Positions 8,594 through 17,467 of a stretch of DNA of 56,478 nt are shown here, in pieces. The stretch lies in assembly GCA_040905145.1 (NCBI GenBank), contig JBBDSC010000034.1, forward strand, positions 1 through 56,478, in the 5' to 3' direction. Every line of letters begins with the position of its first letter. Positions within the stretch are counted from its first letter, which is position 1. A program made the position numbers and the translations under genes. Under the pieces are notes generated by a model. That model was not told where the DNA came from. It did not search any database and worked only from the letters and a program-made list of their open reading frames with translations. This DNA comes from DATGMS01 sp040905145 (GTDB lineage Bacteria > Bacteroidota > Bacteroidia > Cytophagales > Cyclobacteriaceae).

Positions 8594-9226
8594 TTATTCT
8601 TCCATTAATGCTTCTTCGGTTATCTCTTCAAATAAACTATAGATAATGTAACAAGTCAAGGGAATTGTCACAATAAGGCCAATTATAAACAGTAAAACAC
8701 CTATAATGTTCAATAGGATCAATATCAAGGTAAGCAGTAAAAACTTCCACCATTTAAGATGGATTAATTTCCTACTGTACTCCAGCGCATTCCAGAAGTC
8801 CAATCCTCCGAATATAGCCATTAACATGGCGAATATATAACCTACTAATAGATAAATCCCGGGAAAAATTAAAAGTACCATCCCCAATACAGTTAAAGTC
8901 TGGCCAACCACCCAAACTAATATGACTGGGATATAATATTGAAATCCACTAAAAAAATCCGGATAGATAACTTCCTCGTTTCTACTGATTTTATTGGCTA
9001 CCAGAAAAAACCCAGCATATAGTGGCCCAGCCAAAAATATACTGAACAAAACTGCAAGGTCCTTTAAATAGAGCACAAACATAAATTGCATGGAAAGGAT
9101 CAAGGTGGCGTAGGCCATGGAGTAAAATGGCTTTACCTTAAACATTTCCCAACCTCTGTTGAAGGATTTTTCTATATCAAAATCGTAGCCTTGAGCGATT
9201 AATTGGTCTAAATTATTCTTTTTCAT
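8594..9226 (-). CDS. Conserved integral membrane protein, unknown function
   Basis: The 210-residue protein starts with a short soluble segment (MKKNNLDQLIAQGYDFDIEK) and then has about five or six hydrophobic helices (residues 38-55, 57-78, 93-115, 117-140, 160-185 and possibly a last one near 185-200), ending in an acidic tail (EEITEEALMEE). This layout resembles the DUF975-like and glycerophosphodiesterase-associated membrane proteins of Bacteroidota, but I cannot assign a function. It is a single gene between the kinase and the cystathionine beta-synthase-like gene. Confidence 0.75.
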   Translation of the reverse strand: MKKNNLDQLIAQGYDFDIEKSFNRGWEMFKVKPFYSMAYATLILSMQFMFVLYLKDLAVLFSIFLAGPLYAGFFLVANKISRNEEVIYPDFFSGFQYYIPVILVWVVGQTLTVLGMVLLIFPGIYLLVGYIFAMLMAIFGGLDFWNALEYSRKLIHLKWWKFLLLTLILILLNIIGVLLFIIGLIVTIPLTCYIIYSLFEEITEEALMEE

Positions 9227-9330
9227 ATCAAAAGCAGGAAAGAGAACTGTCCAAAAATATTAATAACCTTTATGCATTCCCCAAAAAGAGGAGATGGAAC
9301 TGAAGGAATTCTTTCCCGACGAAACTTTAA

Positions 9331-10698
9331 TTATTTTGTTATGGCTGTTAAAATATCGTGTTTGGTGATGATATGGATTTGATGCAGCTCGTCCCTTACC
9401 AAAACAGCCTTTTCTTTGTCCACCATGGAAGATAGTACATCCAAGGTGCTGCCCAGGGCAACAAATTTCATGGATTCTTCCATCACCTCTGCCACTGCTG
9501 CATCTTTTAAATCCGGGTCTGTAATGATTTTATTAAGCAATTTATTATCTGTTATGCTTCCCACTACCTGTCCGTTTTCCATGACAGGTATCTGGGATAC
9601 ATTTTTGCTGTTCATTAAAGCAATGGCATCTTTTACCTTATCCTTCTTACTGACCACGACGAGCTCATGCACGCCACTTCTTGAATTGATGATTTCCTTG
9701 GCAGTTCCATAAATTTTGTTCTCTAAGAAGCCATGGTTCCTCATCCAATCATCATTATATATTTTGCCTACATATCTTGAGCCGTGATCAGGTAGGAGTA
9801 TGACCATTCGATCCCCGTCTTTTAAATTTTCCCGCGCATATTCCAAAGCACCGTGGACGGCAGATCCACAGGACCATCCAACAAACAGCCCCTCTTCCCT
9901 GGACAATCTTCTGGTCATCACCGCAGCATCCTTATCTGTAACTTTCACAAAATGATCGATGACCGAAAAATCAACGTTTTTGGGTAGAATATCCTCGCCG
10001 ATCCCTTCGGTCAGATAAGGATAAATTTCATTCTCATCAAATATTCCAGTTTCCTTATATTTTTTGAAAACAGAGCCATAGGTGTCAATTCCCACGGAAA
10101 TGATTTCAGGATTTTGTTCTTTCAAGAATTTGGATGCACCGGATATGGTTCCGCCCGTACCTACTCCGGCAGCATAATGGGTGATTTTTCCTTCTGTGTC
10201 TTTCCAGATTTCAGGCCCCGTTGTTTCATAATGTGCTTTCCAGTTGGACAAGTTATCGTATTGATTGGGATAAAATGAATTGGGAATTTCCTGTTGGAGC
10301 TTTTTGGCAATTGAATAATAGGATCGTGGATCTTCAGGAGAAACATTGGTAGGGCAAACCACCACTTCTGCCCCTACAGCTTTTAAAATATCTATTTTCT
10401 CTTGGGATTGCTTATCCGCCATGGTAAAAATGCACTTATATCCTTTAGCGATGGCAGCCAAAGCCAGTCCCATACCTGTATTTCCGCTTGTTCCTTCAAT
10501 GATGGTTCCGCCCGGCTTTAACAGGCCAGTCTTCTCCGCATCCTCCACCATTTTAAGAGCTATTCTGTCTTTCATGGAGTTTCCCGGATTGAAGTATTCC
10601 ACCTTTACTAGGATTTCCCCTTTTATGTCCTTATTTATCCTGTTAAGTCTTACCAATGGCGTATTGCCAATGGTGTCTATGATTGAGTTATAGATCAT
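9331..10698 (-). CDS. Cystathionine beta-synthase-like PLP enzyme with CBS pair
   Basis: The 455-residue protein is a fold-type II PLP enzyme of the cysteine synthase/CBS family. The PLP lysine is K43 in NPGNSMKDR; the substrate loop is EGTSGNTG, the phosphate-binding loop GVGTGGT and the C-terminal loop GWSCGSA. From about residue 335 to the end there are two CBS motifs (SQIPVMENGQVVGSITDNKL and the one ending HIITKHDILTAI), giving the full domain order of cystathionine beta-synthase without the haem domain. It would condense serine (or O-acetylserine) with homocysteine or sulfide. Substrate choice cannot be decided from sequence. Confidence 0.9.
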   Translation of the reverse strand: MIYNSIIDTIGNTPLVRLNRINKDIKGEILVKVEYFNPGNSMKDRIALKMVEDAEKTGLLKPGGTIIEGTSGNTGMGLALAAIAKGYKCIFTMADKQSQEKIDILKAVGAEVVVCPTNVSPEDPRSYYSIAKKLQQEIPNSFYPNQYDNLSNWKAHYETTGPEIWKDTEGKITHYAAGVGTGGTISGASKFLKEQNPEIISVGIDTYGSVFKKYKETGIFDENEIYPYLTEGIGEDILPKNVDFSVIDHFVKVTDKDAAVMTRRLSREEGLFVGWSCGSAVHGALEYARENLKDGDRMVILLPDHGSRYVGKIYNDDWMRNHGFLENKIYGTAKEIINSRSGVHELVVVSKKDKVKDAIALMNSKNVSQIPVMENGQVVGSITDNKLLNKIITDPDLKDAAVAEVMEESMKFVALGSTLDVLSSMVDKEKAVLVRDELHQIHIITKHDILTAITK

Positions 10699-11273
10699 GA
10701 TTAAATGATTTCATTTTGCGCAAATTACATTTATTTTCCCAAGATCCCTGATTTATTGGGGACAAACTCAAAATAAAATTTTGTAAAAAGTAAATAAATT
10801 TTGTTTTTAATTATTTATTTTCTGTTACACTTTTAATTTCATTCTCGTTTACTTTTATCAAAACTTAGCCACAATAATCTTCCGTTTTAAATCAAGAAAT
10901 ATGTTTTTTAAATACCTTTTTTCAATTTTCAACACAAAATATTTTTTATTTTAGTAAGTAAGAAATAAAAGTTTATAGTAAGTGCATTTGTATAGGTAAT
11001 ATTTTTTATTGATTATTGCAAACTGTTTATCTCAAATTAATAAATATTATTAACTGAAGTTTTAAAAAATTATGGGTGTATTTTAATTTGTATGTCGCAA
11101 AAAACATTAATTTCGTATATGTTTTTATATGTAGAGGAAACCTTCTATAGTGTTGGTAATACATTTTTAAACTTGTTTTTCAATTAAAAAGGTGGAGTCC
11201 AGAAACCATTTTTTAAAACGGGGTGTGTCCGAAAAACCTTATGAGTAGGAACTGAACTTAATTCTTTAAAAAA
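10699..11273. other. Very AT-rich intergenic region
   Basis: About 575 bases of strongly AT-rich DNA between two divergently transcribed units. It must contain the promoters of the cystathionine beta-synthase-like gene (minus) and the Bor-like gene (plus). I see no unambiguous TTG-N19-TAnnTTTG promoter, RNA gene or repeat in it. Confidence 0.6.
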
Positions 11274-11567
11274 ATGAAAAAATCTATTTTAAATTTAGCA
11301 TTTGTATTAGGCTTATCTCTAATGATGACCTCTTGCTTTACCTACTCATTTTCCGTAGGAGAAGGTGCCCAGACTGGTATGGAAGAGAGGAAAATGAACC
11401 ATTATTTAATTTATGGGCTTGCACCGCTAAGTGTCACTGATCCGAATGAATTGGCGGGTGGGGCAGAAAATTATGATGTTACTATTGTACACACCTTTGT
11501 CGATGGACTTATTAATGCCATTACTTTTGGTATCTATTCTCCTACAACTACCATTATCAAAAAGTAA
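11274..11567 (+). CDS. Bor-family lipoprotein
   Basis: The 97-residue protein has a lipoprotein signal peptide with lipobox LMMTSC (Cys at residue 21), then the layout of the phage lambda Bor/Iss family: a basic and polar stretch with the motif MNHYLIYGLAP, the conserved GGAEN (residues 61-65), and the ending TFVDGLINAITFGIYSPTT. Bor is an outer-membrane lipoprotein linked to serum resistance in lambda lysogens; in Bacteroidota these homologues are chromosomal and uncharacterised. A small membrane-protein gene follows 58 bp downstream. Confidence 0.8.
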   Translation: MKKSILNLAFVLGLSLMMTSCFTYSFSVGEGAQTGMEERKMNHYLIYGLAPLSVTDPNELAGGAENYDVTIVHTFVDGLINAITFGIYSPTTTIIKK

Positions 11568-11625
11568 CAATTTCACTATTGAGTTTCGGGACTTGTAAAA
11601 ATTTACTATCCACAAAACCGTCTAA

Positions 11626-11817
11626 ATGAAAATAGCTGTCACAATTTTTGGAGCCTTGATTTTTCTAATTGGTTCTTATAATGTTATTAATTACCTATCG
11701 GATTATAATTCTTTGGCAGCTTATGGAAAAGGATTTGTTTGGGGAAATGGAATTTTATTGGTCTTTGGCTTTACCATGGTGTATTTTTTTAGCCTAAAAA
11801 AGAGTAATAACCCGTAA
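11626..11817 (+). CDS. Small two-helix membrane protein (63 aa)
   Basis: The 63-residue protein has two membrane helices (about 3-24 and 36-56) joined by a short polar loop and ends with a KKSNNP tail. No family is recognised. It lies 58 bp after the Bor-like gene and is followed 18 bp later by a good intrinsic terminator, so the two form a short transcription unit. Confidence 0.55.
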   Translation: MKIAVTIFGALIFLIGSYNVINYLSDYNSLAAYGKGFVWGNGILLVFGFTMVYFFSLKKSNNP

Positions 11818-11835
11818 GTGTTATCCTAAGCTTTC

Positions 11836-11867
11836 AAAAGTCGCTTTCATATGAAGGCGACTTTTTT
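11836..11867 (+). terminator. Intrinsic terminator after the Bor-like unit
   Basis: AAAAGTCGC (11836-11844) pairs with GCGACTTTT (from 11857), with a second inner stem TTCAT/ATGAA. The hairpin runs into a T6 tract on the plus strand. Confidence 0.8.
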
Positions 11868-11944
11868 AAACCCCTAGTGCCATGTCACATTTGGATTTCA
11901 ACTGGAAGATTTAGGAAAGCATTCTACAAACTTCCCGAAAAGAT

Positions 11945-12868
11945 TCACCCTACCCCTGCTAATAAATAAATCACTGCCATCCTGATCGCCACGCCATTCT
12001 CTACCTGGTTCAGGATAATTGAATGCTCACTATCTGCCACATCGGAATTCAATTCCACCCCTCTATTAATGGGGCCAGGATGCATAATGACAATCTCTTT
12101 GTCCAATTGATCCAAAAGCTTTTTGTTAACCCCAAAATACAGGGAATACTCCCTTAGTGAAGGGAAATACTTAATCTGTTGCCTTTCCAATTGGATCCTT
12201 AAAATATTCGCCACATCACACCATTCCAGTGCTTTTCTGACATCATATTCCACCTTTACACCCAAGCTGGAGATATATTTGGGCAATAGGGTAATCGGGC
12301 CGCAAACCATTACTTCAGCACCAAGTTTTTGCAGGCAAAAAATATTGGACAAGGCTACCCTTGAATGGAGGATGTCGCCTATGATGGCTATTCTCTTTCC
12401 AGTTACCTCCCCTAATTTTTCCCGGATAGAAAAAGCATCCAAAAGAGCCTGGGTAGGATGTTCATGTGTACCATCCCCGGCATTGATGACATTCGCTTTT
12501 ATATGTTTGGAGAGAAAGTGGGGGCTTCCGGCACTGCTGTGCCTCATGACCACCATGTCTACTTTCATGGCCAGGATATTGTTAACCGTATCAATAAGGG
12601 ATTCCCCTTTCTTTACAGAACTGCTCCCCGATGAAAAATTGACCACGTCTGCGGACAGTCTTTTTTCTGCCAGCTCAAAGGAAAGCTTTGTTCTGGTGGA
12701 ATTTTCAAAAAATACATTGGCAATAGTAATGTCTCTTAAGGAGGGCACTTTCTTGATGGGACGGTTCAGGATTTCTTTAAAATTATCTGCTGTTTCGAAA
12801 ATAAGCTGGATATCGTCTTCATTAATGTTTTTTATTCCCAATAGGTGTCTGGTGCTGAGCTGTTGCAT
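11945..12868 (-). CDS. pyrB: Aspartate carbamoyltransferase catalytic chain
   Basis: The 307-residue protein carries the family hallmarks: carbamoyl-phosphate loop FFENSTRT (residues 53-60), HPTQALLD (137-144), GDILHSRVALSN, and the aspartate-side loop HPGPINRGVE near the C-terminus. It transfers the carbamoyl group of carbamoyl phosphate to aspartate, the second step of pyrimidine synthesis. Length is normal. Its ATG is two bases after the pyrR stop, so the two are one operon. No pyrI regulatory chain gene is adjacent. Confidence 0.95.
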   Translation of the reverse strand: MQQLSTRHLLGIKNINEDDIQLIFETADNFKEILNRPIKKVPSLRDITIANVFFENSTRTKLSFELAEKRLSADVVNFSSGSSSVKKGESLIDTVNNILAMKVDMVVMRHSSAGSPHFLSKHIKANVINAGDGTHEHPTQALLDAFSIREKLGEVTGKRIAIIGDILHSRVALSNIFCLQKLGAEVMVCGPITLLPKYISSLGVKVEYDVRKALEWCDVANILRIQLERQQIKYFPSLREYSLYFGVNKKLLDQLDKEIVIMHPGPINRGVELNSDVADSEHSIILNQVENGVAIRMAVIYLLAGVG

Positions 12869-12870
12869 AT

Positions 12871-13419
12871 TTAGCTTTTAACTATTTCTGTTATCCAAAT
12901 CGCGTCTTCTTCGAATCCTTGGGATTGCCACTCCACACTCACATACTGGCTTTCTAGTGTGTTGACCTGCCGGCCATAGTAATCCGGTTTGATTGGAAAA
13001 TCACGGGTAAACTTGCGGTCGATCAAAACCATCAGTTCTACTTTTTGCGGTCTACCAAAAGCCAGCATGGCATCCATTGCCGCACGCACAGACCTGCCCT
13101 TGTAGAGCACATCATCCACTAGGACCACTTTTTTGTTCTCTATCAAAAAATCAATTTTGGTTTCATTGGCCCTCAAAGGAAAATCCCTTCTTCTAAAATC
13201 ATCCCGGTGAAATGTGGCATCCAGGTAGCCGGAAGGCACTTTAATGTGGCTGATTTCATGTAATTTATTTACAATTTTATCCAGTACCAAAGCACCTCTT
13301 GGTTGTAGTCCCAAAAGAACGGTATTTTCAAAATCATCATGGTTTTCTATCAACTGATGGCAAAACCTGCTCAGGGTGATGGCGATTTGTTTTTGATCTA
13401 AAACTAGTCTTTTCTGCAT
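12871..13419 (-). CDS. pyrR: PyrR pyrimidine regulator / uracil phosphoribosyltransferase
   Basis: From the ATG at 13419 the protein has 182 residues, the usual PyrR length. It shows the PRPP loop VVLVDDVLYKGRS (residues 98-110) and the N-terminal LLGLQPRGA block of the family. In Gram-positive bacteria PyrR binds pyr mRNA anti-terminators and also makes UMP from uracil and PRPP. I see no obvious pyr RNA leader here, so its role in this organism may be mainly enzymatic. A 17-codon in-frame upstream extension lacks family character and is not used. The gene lies directly upstream of pyrB. Confidence 0.92.
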   Translation of the reverse strand: MQKRLVLDQKQIAITLSRFCHQLIENHDDFENTVLLGLQPRGALVLDKIVNKLHEISHIKVPSGYLDATFHRDDFRRRDFPLRANETKIDFLIENKKVVLVDDVLYKGRSVRAAMDAMLAFGRPQKVELMVLIDRKFTRDFPIKPDYYGRQVNTLESQYVSVEWQSQGFEEDAIWITEIVKS

Positions 13420-13473
13420 GGTGAAGATTTGAGAACAAATATAAAAATAATTTGGTACCTGCTCAGGCAAGTA

Positions 13474-15069
13474 TCAGTTTAAATCCTCGACCTTGATTTT
13501 GGTGAGAAAAAAAACCTCTCTGTTATCTTCCCGTCCATCTTCTTTTTGATAACGGATTTCCTGTTTGCCAGACAGTAAATAATAATCCTGATACCACCAC
13601 ATCAAGTTAAGGCTGTTTTCCTGGGTATCCCTGATCCTTTCATTTTCATTGATCAGCTCAAGTTCGAAAGACTCATTCTCCAAAACCACCTCCCCATTTT
13701 TTATTTGGCTGAGCTTAAGTTCCAGTTCATCCACGTACATGTAATACAGATTATGCCCATCAAAACTTACTTCCCCAAATTTGCCCGGATGGATCCGGGT
13801 CGTGTTATCCAAGGAAAGTGCATTGTCCCATACGATTTTACCGTTTTCATCCATCAATATCATTTGAGCAGAAAGAAATTTATACTCATTGGAAATTTGG
13901 CCAGACCGCATATATGGATTTGTCCATAAGGGACTATTGTATCCACCACCCCCCCCTATATTTCCTGCCCTGGGGCTCATTCTATAAAAGTTGTTGATGT
14001 ACATCCCATTCCTGGACATATATTTCCTCGAGGAGGATGCAAAGAGATCATTATAAATCAAATAGTACCCATTCTTGGCAATAATCTCACGGGTAGACAA
14101 AGTATTCCTGATCGGGGTGGATTTCCCTTTTGCAATTGCCCTTTCCAATTTCCGTATTCTTCTATTTTTACTTTTTTCCGGCAAGTAATTATAGAAGTTA
14201 TCAAAATCGGATAAATTATATAGATTGCTTTCAAATTCTCCAAATTCATTGATTTGGGTGAAATACAAACCATGGAGAGTCTCTCTTCTTCTTATGCCGT
14301 AGGGACCAATCAACGCTTGAGTATAGCTTATAGAAGGAGTCAACACCCCCTCAATAATCTCCATATCGGCATTACTTAGATGGTCAATCTTAACTTCCTT
14401 CAATTTAGTGCCCTTGGTGTCAAAGCTTGAAATGGATACAATCTTGTTTTTATATCTGTCCCTGCGGCTCATCAAAACATCAAATCCCCCAAATTCAGGA
14501 GCCTTTCTCATTTGAATGATTTTGGCATCCTTCTCATATATTCCCTGAATGGTAATCACCCGCTGGGTGGTGGTATTGTAGACTTGTATGGCAGGACGGT
14601 ATTCCAAATTGCCCATAAGGATAGCCTGCTTGTCAAGGACAAAAAATTCCTGTAGCTCCATTCCAAGGATAGCGTTTACAGGTATTTCAGCGGTATCTCC
14701 GGTGGAAAGATCGATTTCAACGATCAATTTTTCACTGGTAGGTGCCTCCCCTTTCTGAAACAACACATAAAGCAGGTCCCCATCCAGATCAAATCCCAAT
14801 AAATTTAAGAAATCCTTGACGGGCAAATTTTTCAACTCTCCGGGATTGAGCTGAAAATCCGAGATAAAGTATTGAAGACTTCTATCCCTGTTCATGCCCT
14901 TTTCTGAAACCATCCTAAAGGCCACTAATCCTTCATCTCTTTGTAAGATGATAAAGTCATCCTCCTCCCATGCGGTTTCTATCTCCATTCTTTGGGTAAA
15001 TTGTACCTGCCCAAAAGATCGGTAAACCCCGGCTATGGATAATACCATCAGTAATGCAAATGTTTTCAT
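13474..15069 (-). CDS. Exported protein of unknown function (531 aa)
   Basis: The protein has a signal peptide (cleavage likely after SFGQ, about residue 21) followed by about 500 residues of alternating beta strands with repeated patterns such as ILQRDEGLVAFRM, ILMGNLEYRPAIQVYN and IVSISSFDTKGTKLKEV, which suggests a beta-propeller-like fold. There is a Gly-rich turn (NIGGGGGYNSP) near residue 380. I recognise no named family. It ends 54 bp upstream of pyrR on the same strand but seems functionally unrelated. Confidence 0.7.
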   Translation of the reverse strand: MKTFALLMVLSIAGVYRSFGQVQFTQRMEIETAWEEDDFIILQRDEGLVAFRMVSEKGMNRDRSLQYFISDFQLNPGELKNLPVKDFLNLLGFDLDGDLLYVLFQKGEAPTSEKLIVEIDLSTGDTAEIPVNAILGMELQEFFVLDKQAILMGNLEYRPAIQVYNTTTQRVITIQGIYEKDAKIIQMRKAPEFGGFDVLMSRRDRYKNKIVSISSFDTKGTKLKEVKIDHLSNADMEIIEGVLTPSISYTQALIGPYGIRRRETLHGLYFTQINEFGEFESNLYNLSDFDNFYNYLPEKSKNRRIRKLERAIAKGKSTPIRNTLSTREIIAKNGYYLIYNDLFASSSRKYMSRNGMYINNFYRMSPRAGNIGGGGGYNSPLWTNPYMRSGQISNEYKFLSAQMILMDENGKIVWDNALSLDNTTRIHPGKFGEVSFDGHNLYYMYVDELELKLSQIKNGEVVLENESFELELINENERIRDTQENSLNLMWWYQDYYLLSGKQEIRYQKEDGREDNREVFFLTKIKVEDLN

Positions 15070-15173
15070 ACGGGGTTCTTTTTAAACATAACATCCATAA
15101 GTTAACGGATATGATTTTATTTTAAAACAATTATTAATGACATTTGTTATGTACTACCCTAAGTTACTTTATT

Positions 15174-16874
15174 TTGGATAATAAAAGCATCACTAATAAA
15201 CTGAAGCTCGTCATCCAGCTCATGGAGCTTCATGACGAAAATCCTTTTAAAATCAGGAGTTATCAATCAGCGGTCACTACCATAGACCGGGGCGTGCTGA
15301 ATTTAGCAGGTATGGACAAACACGTCCTACAGGAAATCAAGGGGATAGGAAAAAATATCGCCGAAGTGATTTCCTCCTTTCAGGAGAGCCAAACACATCC
15401 TTATCTTGAGGAGCTTTTAGGCAAAACCCCGGAAGGGCTCTTGGAGGTTCTACAAATAAAAGGACTCGGACCTAAGAAAATAAAAATACTTTGGAAAGAT
15501 CTGAACGTCACTTCTACCCATGAGCTGATGGAAGCCTGCCAATCAGGACAGGTGGCAAAGCTCAAAGGTTTTGGGGAAAGGACACAGCAAGGTATTATCC
15601 TAGCTTTGGAATATACCGCATCCAATGAAGGAAAGTGGCTTTATGCAGATATAAAGGAGGGGGTAGTCGTCCTCCAGCAAGTTCTTGAACAAGAATTTGG
15701 AAAAGAAAAAGTGACCATTACCGGAGATTTTGCCAGATACCTGGAGATCCTGGATCAGATAGAATGGATCATAGCAACTGATGATCGCAAAGCAGCATTT
15801 GCACAGATCAATGGCCTCCCATCGTTAATCCAGGACCGAAAATTATCGAGTCCTTTTAAATGGAGGGGGAAAGTAAAGGAGCTTAACCTGAAAGTAATCA
15901 TCCACTTTACTCCTGCCCATCAATTTACCCAGGAAAAGTTATTGCGTACAGGAAGCAGGGCCCATTTGCTTAGCCCCGTCCAGGGCCACCAAACTTTGAT
16001 CACCTTCTTTAGATCCAAATCATTTGAATCAGAAGTGCAGGCATATGAAGAAGCTGGCTTAAGCTACATTCCCCCTGAATTACGGGAAGGGCAATTTGAG
16101 ATGCCTTTAGCGAAAGAGGGAAGGCTACCGAAGCTGTTGGAAATGGAAGATCTGAAAGGGAGCCTCCATAACCATTCCACCTACAGTGACGGAAAAAACA
16201 GTCTTAGAGATATGGCCACTTATTGTAAGTCGCTTGGTTATGAATATTTGGGGATCGCCGACCATAGTAAATCAGCCTTTTATGCAGGTGGGTTGGAGAT
16301 AGAAAAAGTGATGGAACAGCAAGAGGAAATCAAAACCCTAAACCAAGAATTGGCCCCTTTCAGGATTTTCAGCGGAATAGAAAGTGACATCTTAATTGAT
16401 GGCAGCCTTGATTATACAGAGGATATCCTGGCAAGTTTTGACTTCATCGTTTCTTCCATTCATACCAGTTTGGGAATGAATATGCAAAAGGCCACAGCCA
16501 GACTAGTAAAGGCCATACAAAACCCCTATACCACCATTTTGGGACATCCTACAGGTAGGCTTCTCCTCAGAAGGCAAGGCTACCCTATAGATCATAAACT
16601 GATCATTGATGCATGTGCGGCTAATCAAGTAGTCATTGAAATCAATGCCAATCCCTGGAGATTGGACCTGGATTGGCGATGGGTAAATTATGCCCTTGAA
16701 AAGGGGGTTAAGCTGTCCATCAATCCGGATGCCCACGAAAAAGAAGCCTATGCCGACATGAAATATGGAGTGTTGATAGGTAGAAAGGGAGGGTTGACCA
16801 AAGAGATGACTTTAAACGCACTTTCGGCAGAGGAATTGGCTGCTTATTTTGCTGATAGAAAAAAGAGATGTTAA
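15174..16874 (+). CDS. polX: PolX-family protein with intact PHP domain and degenerate polymerase site
   Basis: The order is that of bacterial PolX: an N-terminal helix-hairpin-helix part (KGIGKNIAEVI, KGLGPKKIKILWKDL, KGFGERTQQGI), a nucleotidyltransferase region, and a C-terminal PHP domain. The PHP metal ligands are present (HNHSTYSDG near residue 332, ADHS, GIESDI, SSIHTS, GHPTGR, NPDAH), so a 3'-5' exonuclease or phosphoesterase is expected. The polymerase motif, normally GS..R with GDIDIL, reads GDFARYLEILDQIEWII, so the catalytic Asp pair is lost. No ATG precedes the conserved N-terminus; the TTG at 15174 gives the family-like start LDNKSITNKLKL, and another TTG lies at 15144. The role is probably DNA repair. 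Confidence 0.88.
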   Translation: MDNKSITNKLKLVIQLMELHDENPFKIRSYQSAVTTIDRGVLNLAGMDKHVLQEIKGIGKNIAEVISSFQESQTHPYLEELLGKTPEGLLEVLQIKGLGPKKIKILWKDLNVTSTHELMEACQSGQVAKLKGFGERTQQGIILALEYTASNEGKWLYADIKEGVVVLQQVLEQEFGKEKVTITGDFARYLEILDQIEWIIATDDRKAAFAQINGLPSLIQDRKLSSPFKWRGKVKELNLKVIIHFTPAHQFTQEKLLRTGSRAHLLSPVQGHQTLITFFRSKSFESEVQAYEEAGLSYIPPELREGQFEMPLAKEGRLPKLLEMEDLKGSLHNHSTYSDGKNSLRDMATYCKSLGYEYLGIADHSKSAFYAGGLEIEKVMEQQEEIKTLNQELAPFRIFSGIESDILIDGSLDYTEDILASFDFIVSSIHTSLGMNMQKATARLVKAIQNPYTTILGHPTGRLLLRRQGYPIDHKLIIDACAANQVVIEINANPWRLDLDWRWVNYALEKGVKLSINPDAHEKEAYADMKYGVLIGRKGGLTKEMTLNALSAEELAAYFADRKKRC

Positions 16875-16910
16875 AGGCCCACCCGGATAATGTGGCTAAA
16901 GCCAAAGGAT

Positions 16911-16936
16911 TTCCCGTTGGCTAAAGCCAACGGGAA
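16911..16936. repeat. Perfect 12-bp inverted repeat (REP-like hairpin)
   Basis: TTCCCGTTGGCT (16911-16922) and AGCCAACGGGAA (16925-16936) are exact inverted repeats around AA. A related half-copy, TGGCTAAAGCCA, lies just upstream at 16891-16902. There is no T-tract, so an ordinary terminator is unlikely; a dispersed extragenic palindrome is the better reading. Confidence 0.55.
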
Positions 16937-17023
16937 TCGAATAAATGGTCAAAAGCATTTATTGTGATGTTGCCCCAGCTGACAGTTTTATGGCTTGAAC
17001 AGAAAAAATATTAAGTGGAAAAA

Positions 17024-17051
17024 GTATCAACTGAATTTAGGACGTGACACC
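17024..17051. repeat. Dispersed intergenic repeat, copy 1
   Basis: The sequence TCAACTGAATTTAGGACGTG (17027-17046), followed by ACACC, resembles the intergenic pieces at 21423-21441 (reverse orientation: CCTGAATTAAGTTGACACC) and 25915-25939 (TCAACTACACCCAGGACGTG). All three are in non-coding DNA next to other repeats. Confidence 0.4.
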
Positions 17052-17104
17052 AATAACCAAATAACCAATAACGAAATAACCAATAACCAAATAACCAATA
17101 ACCG
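17051..17104. repeat. 15-bp tandem repeat, about 3.5 copies
   Basis: The unit CAATAACCAAATAAC occurs at 17051-17065, 17066-17080 (one change, C to G) and 17081-17095, followed by a partial copy. It ends just before the ATG at 17111 of the next gene, so copy-number change could alter that gene's leader. Confidence 0.8.
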
Positions 17105-17110
17105 ATACCG

Positions 17111-17398
17111 ATGAGCTGGATGGAAAAAGATGAAGAAAAATTATTACAAAGATCATTTTTCTTTGGAATAGGGGGGATCATTGCTTGTTTACTGCCGCTT
17201 TTCAATAATTATGGCCGTTTTACCGACTATGAGTACCTCCATATACTCACTGGCATAGGAATTGGTGTACAGTTATTTGCTTTAAGTATTGCGGTTTTGG
17301 TCCTGAGAAAGAGAAAGATTAGCCAGGAAACCAAAGAGAAGGCACAAAGGATGACCATTGCCTTAGCGTTTTCACTGATATTCTTTTTTTTGATCTAG
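17111..17398 (+). CDS. Small membrane protein (95 aa), unknown function
   Basis: The 95-residue protein has a charged N-terminus (MSWMEKDEEKLLQR), then three hydrophobic segments (about residues 15-32, 46-66 and 80-95). No family is recognised. Its start is preceded within 10 bp by the 15-bp tandem repeat rather than by a ribosome binding site. Confidence 0.5.
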   Translation: MSWMEKDEEKLLQRSFFFGIGGIIACLLPLFNNYGRFTDYEYLHILTGIGIGVQLFALSIAVLVLRKRKISQETKEKAQRMTIALAFSLIFFFLI

Positions 17399-17467
17399 TC
17401 CTATGAAGTACGGCACTTCTGAAATTCCAAATCCTTAGAGGTTAAATTAAAACTATAATTTATATCA

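Noticed and set aside
12123..12881. Long plus-strand frame of 252 codons
   Set aside because: It lies antisense to pyrB, which has all its catalytic motifs; the opposite reading has no family character.
17051..17104. Tandem array considered as a CRISPR
   Set aside because: The 15-bp units are directly adjacent with no unique spacers and no cas genes nearby.
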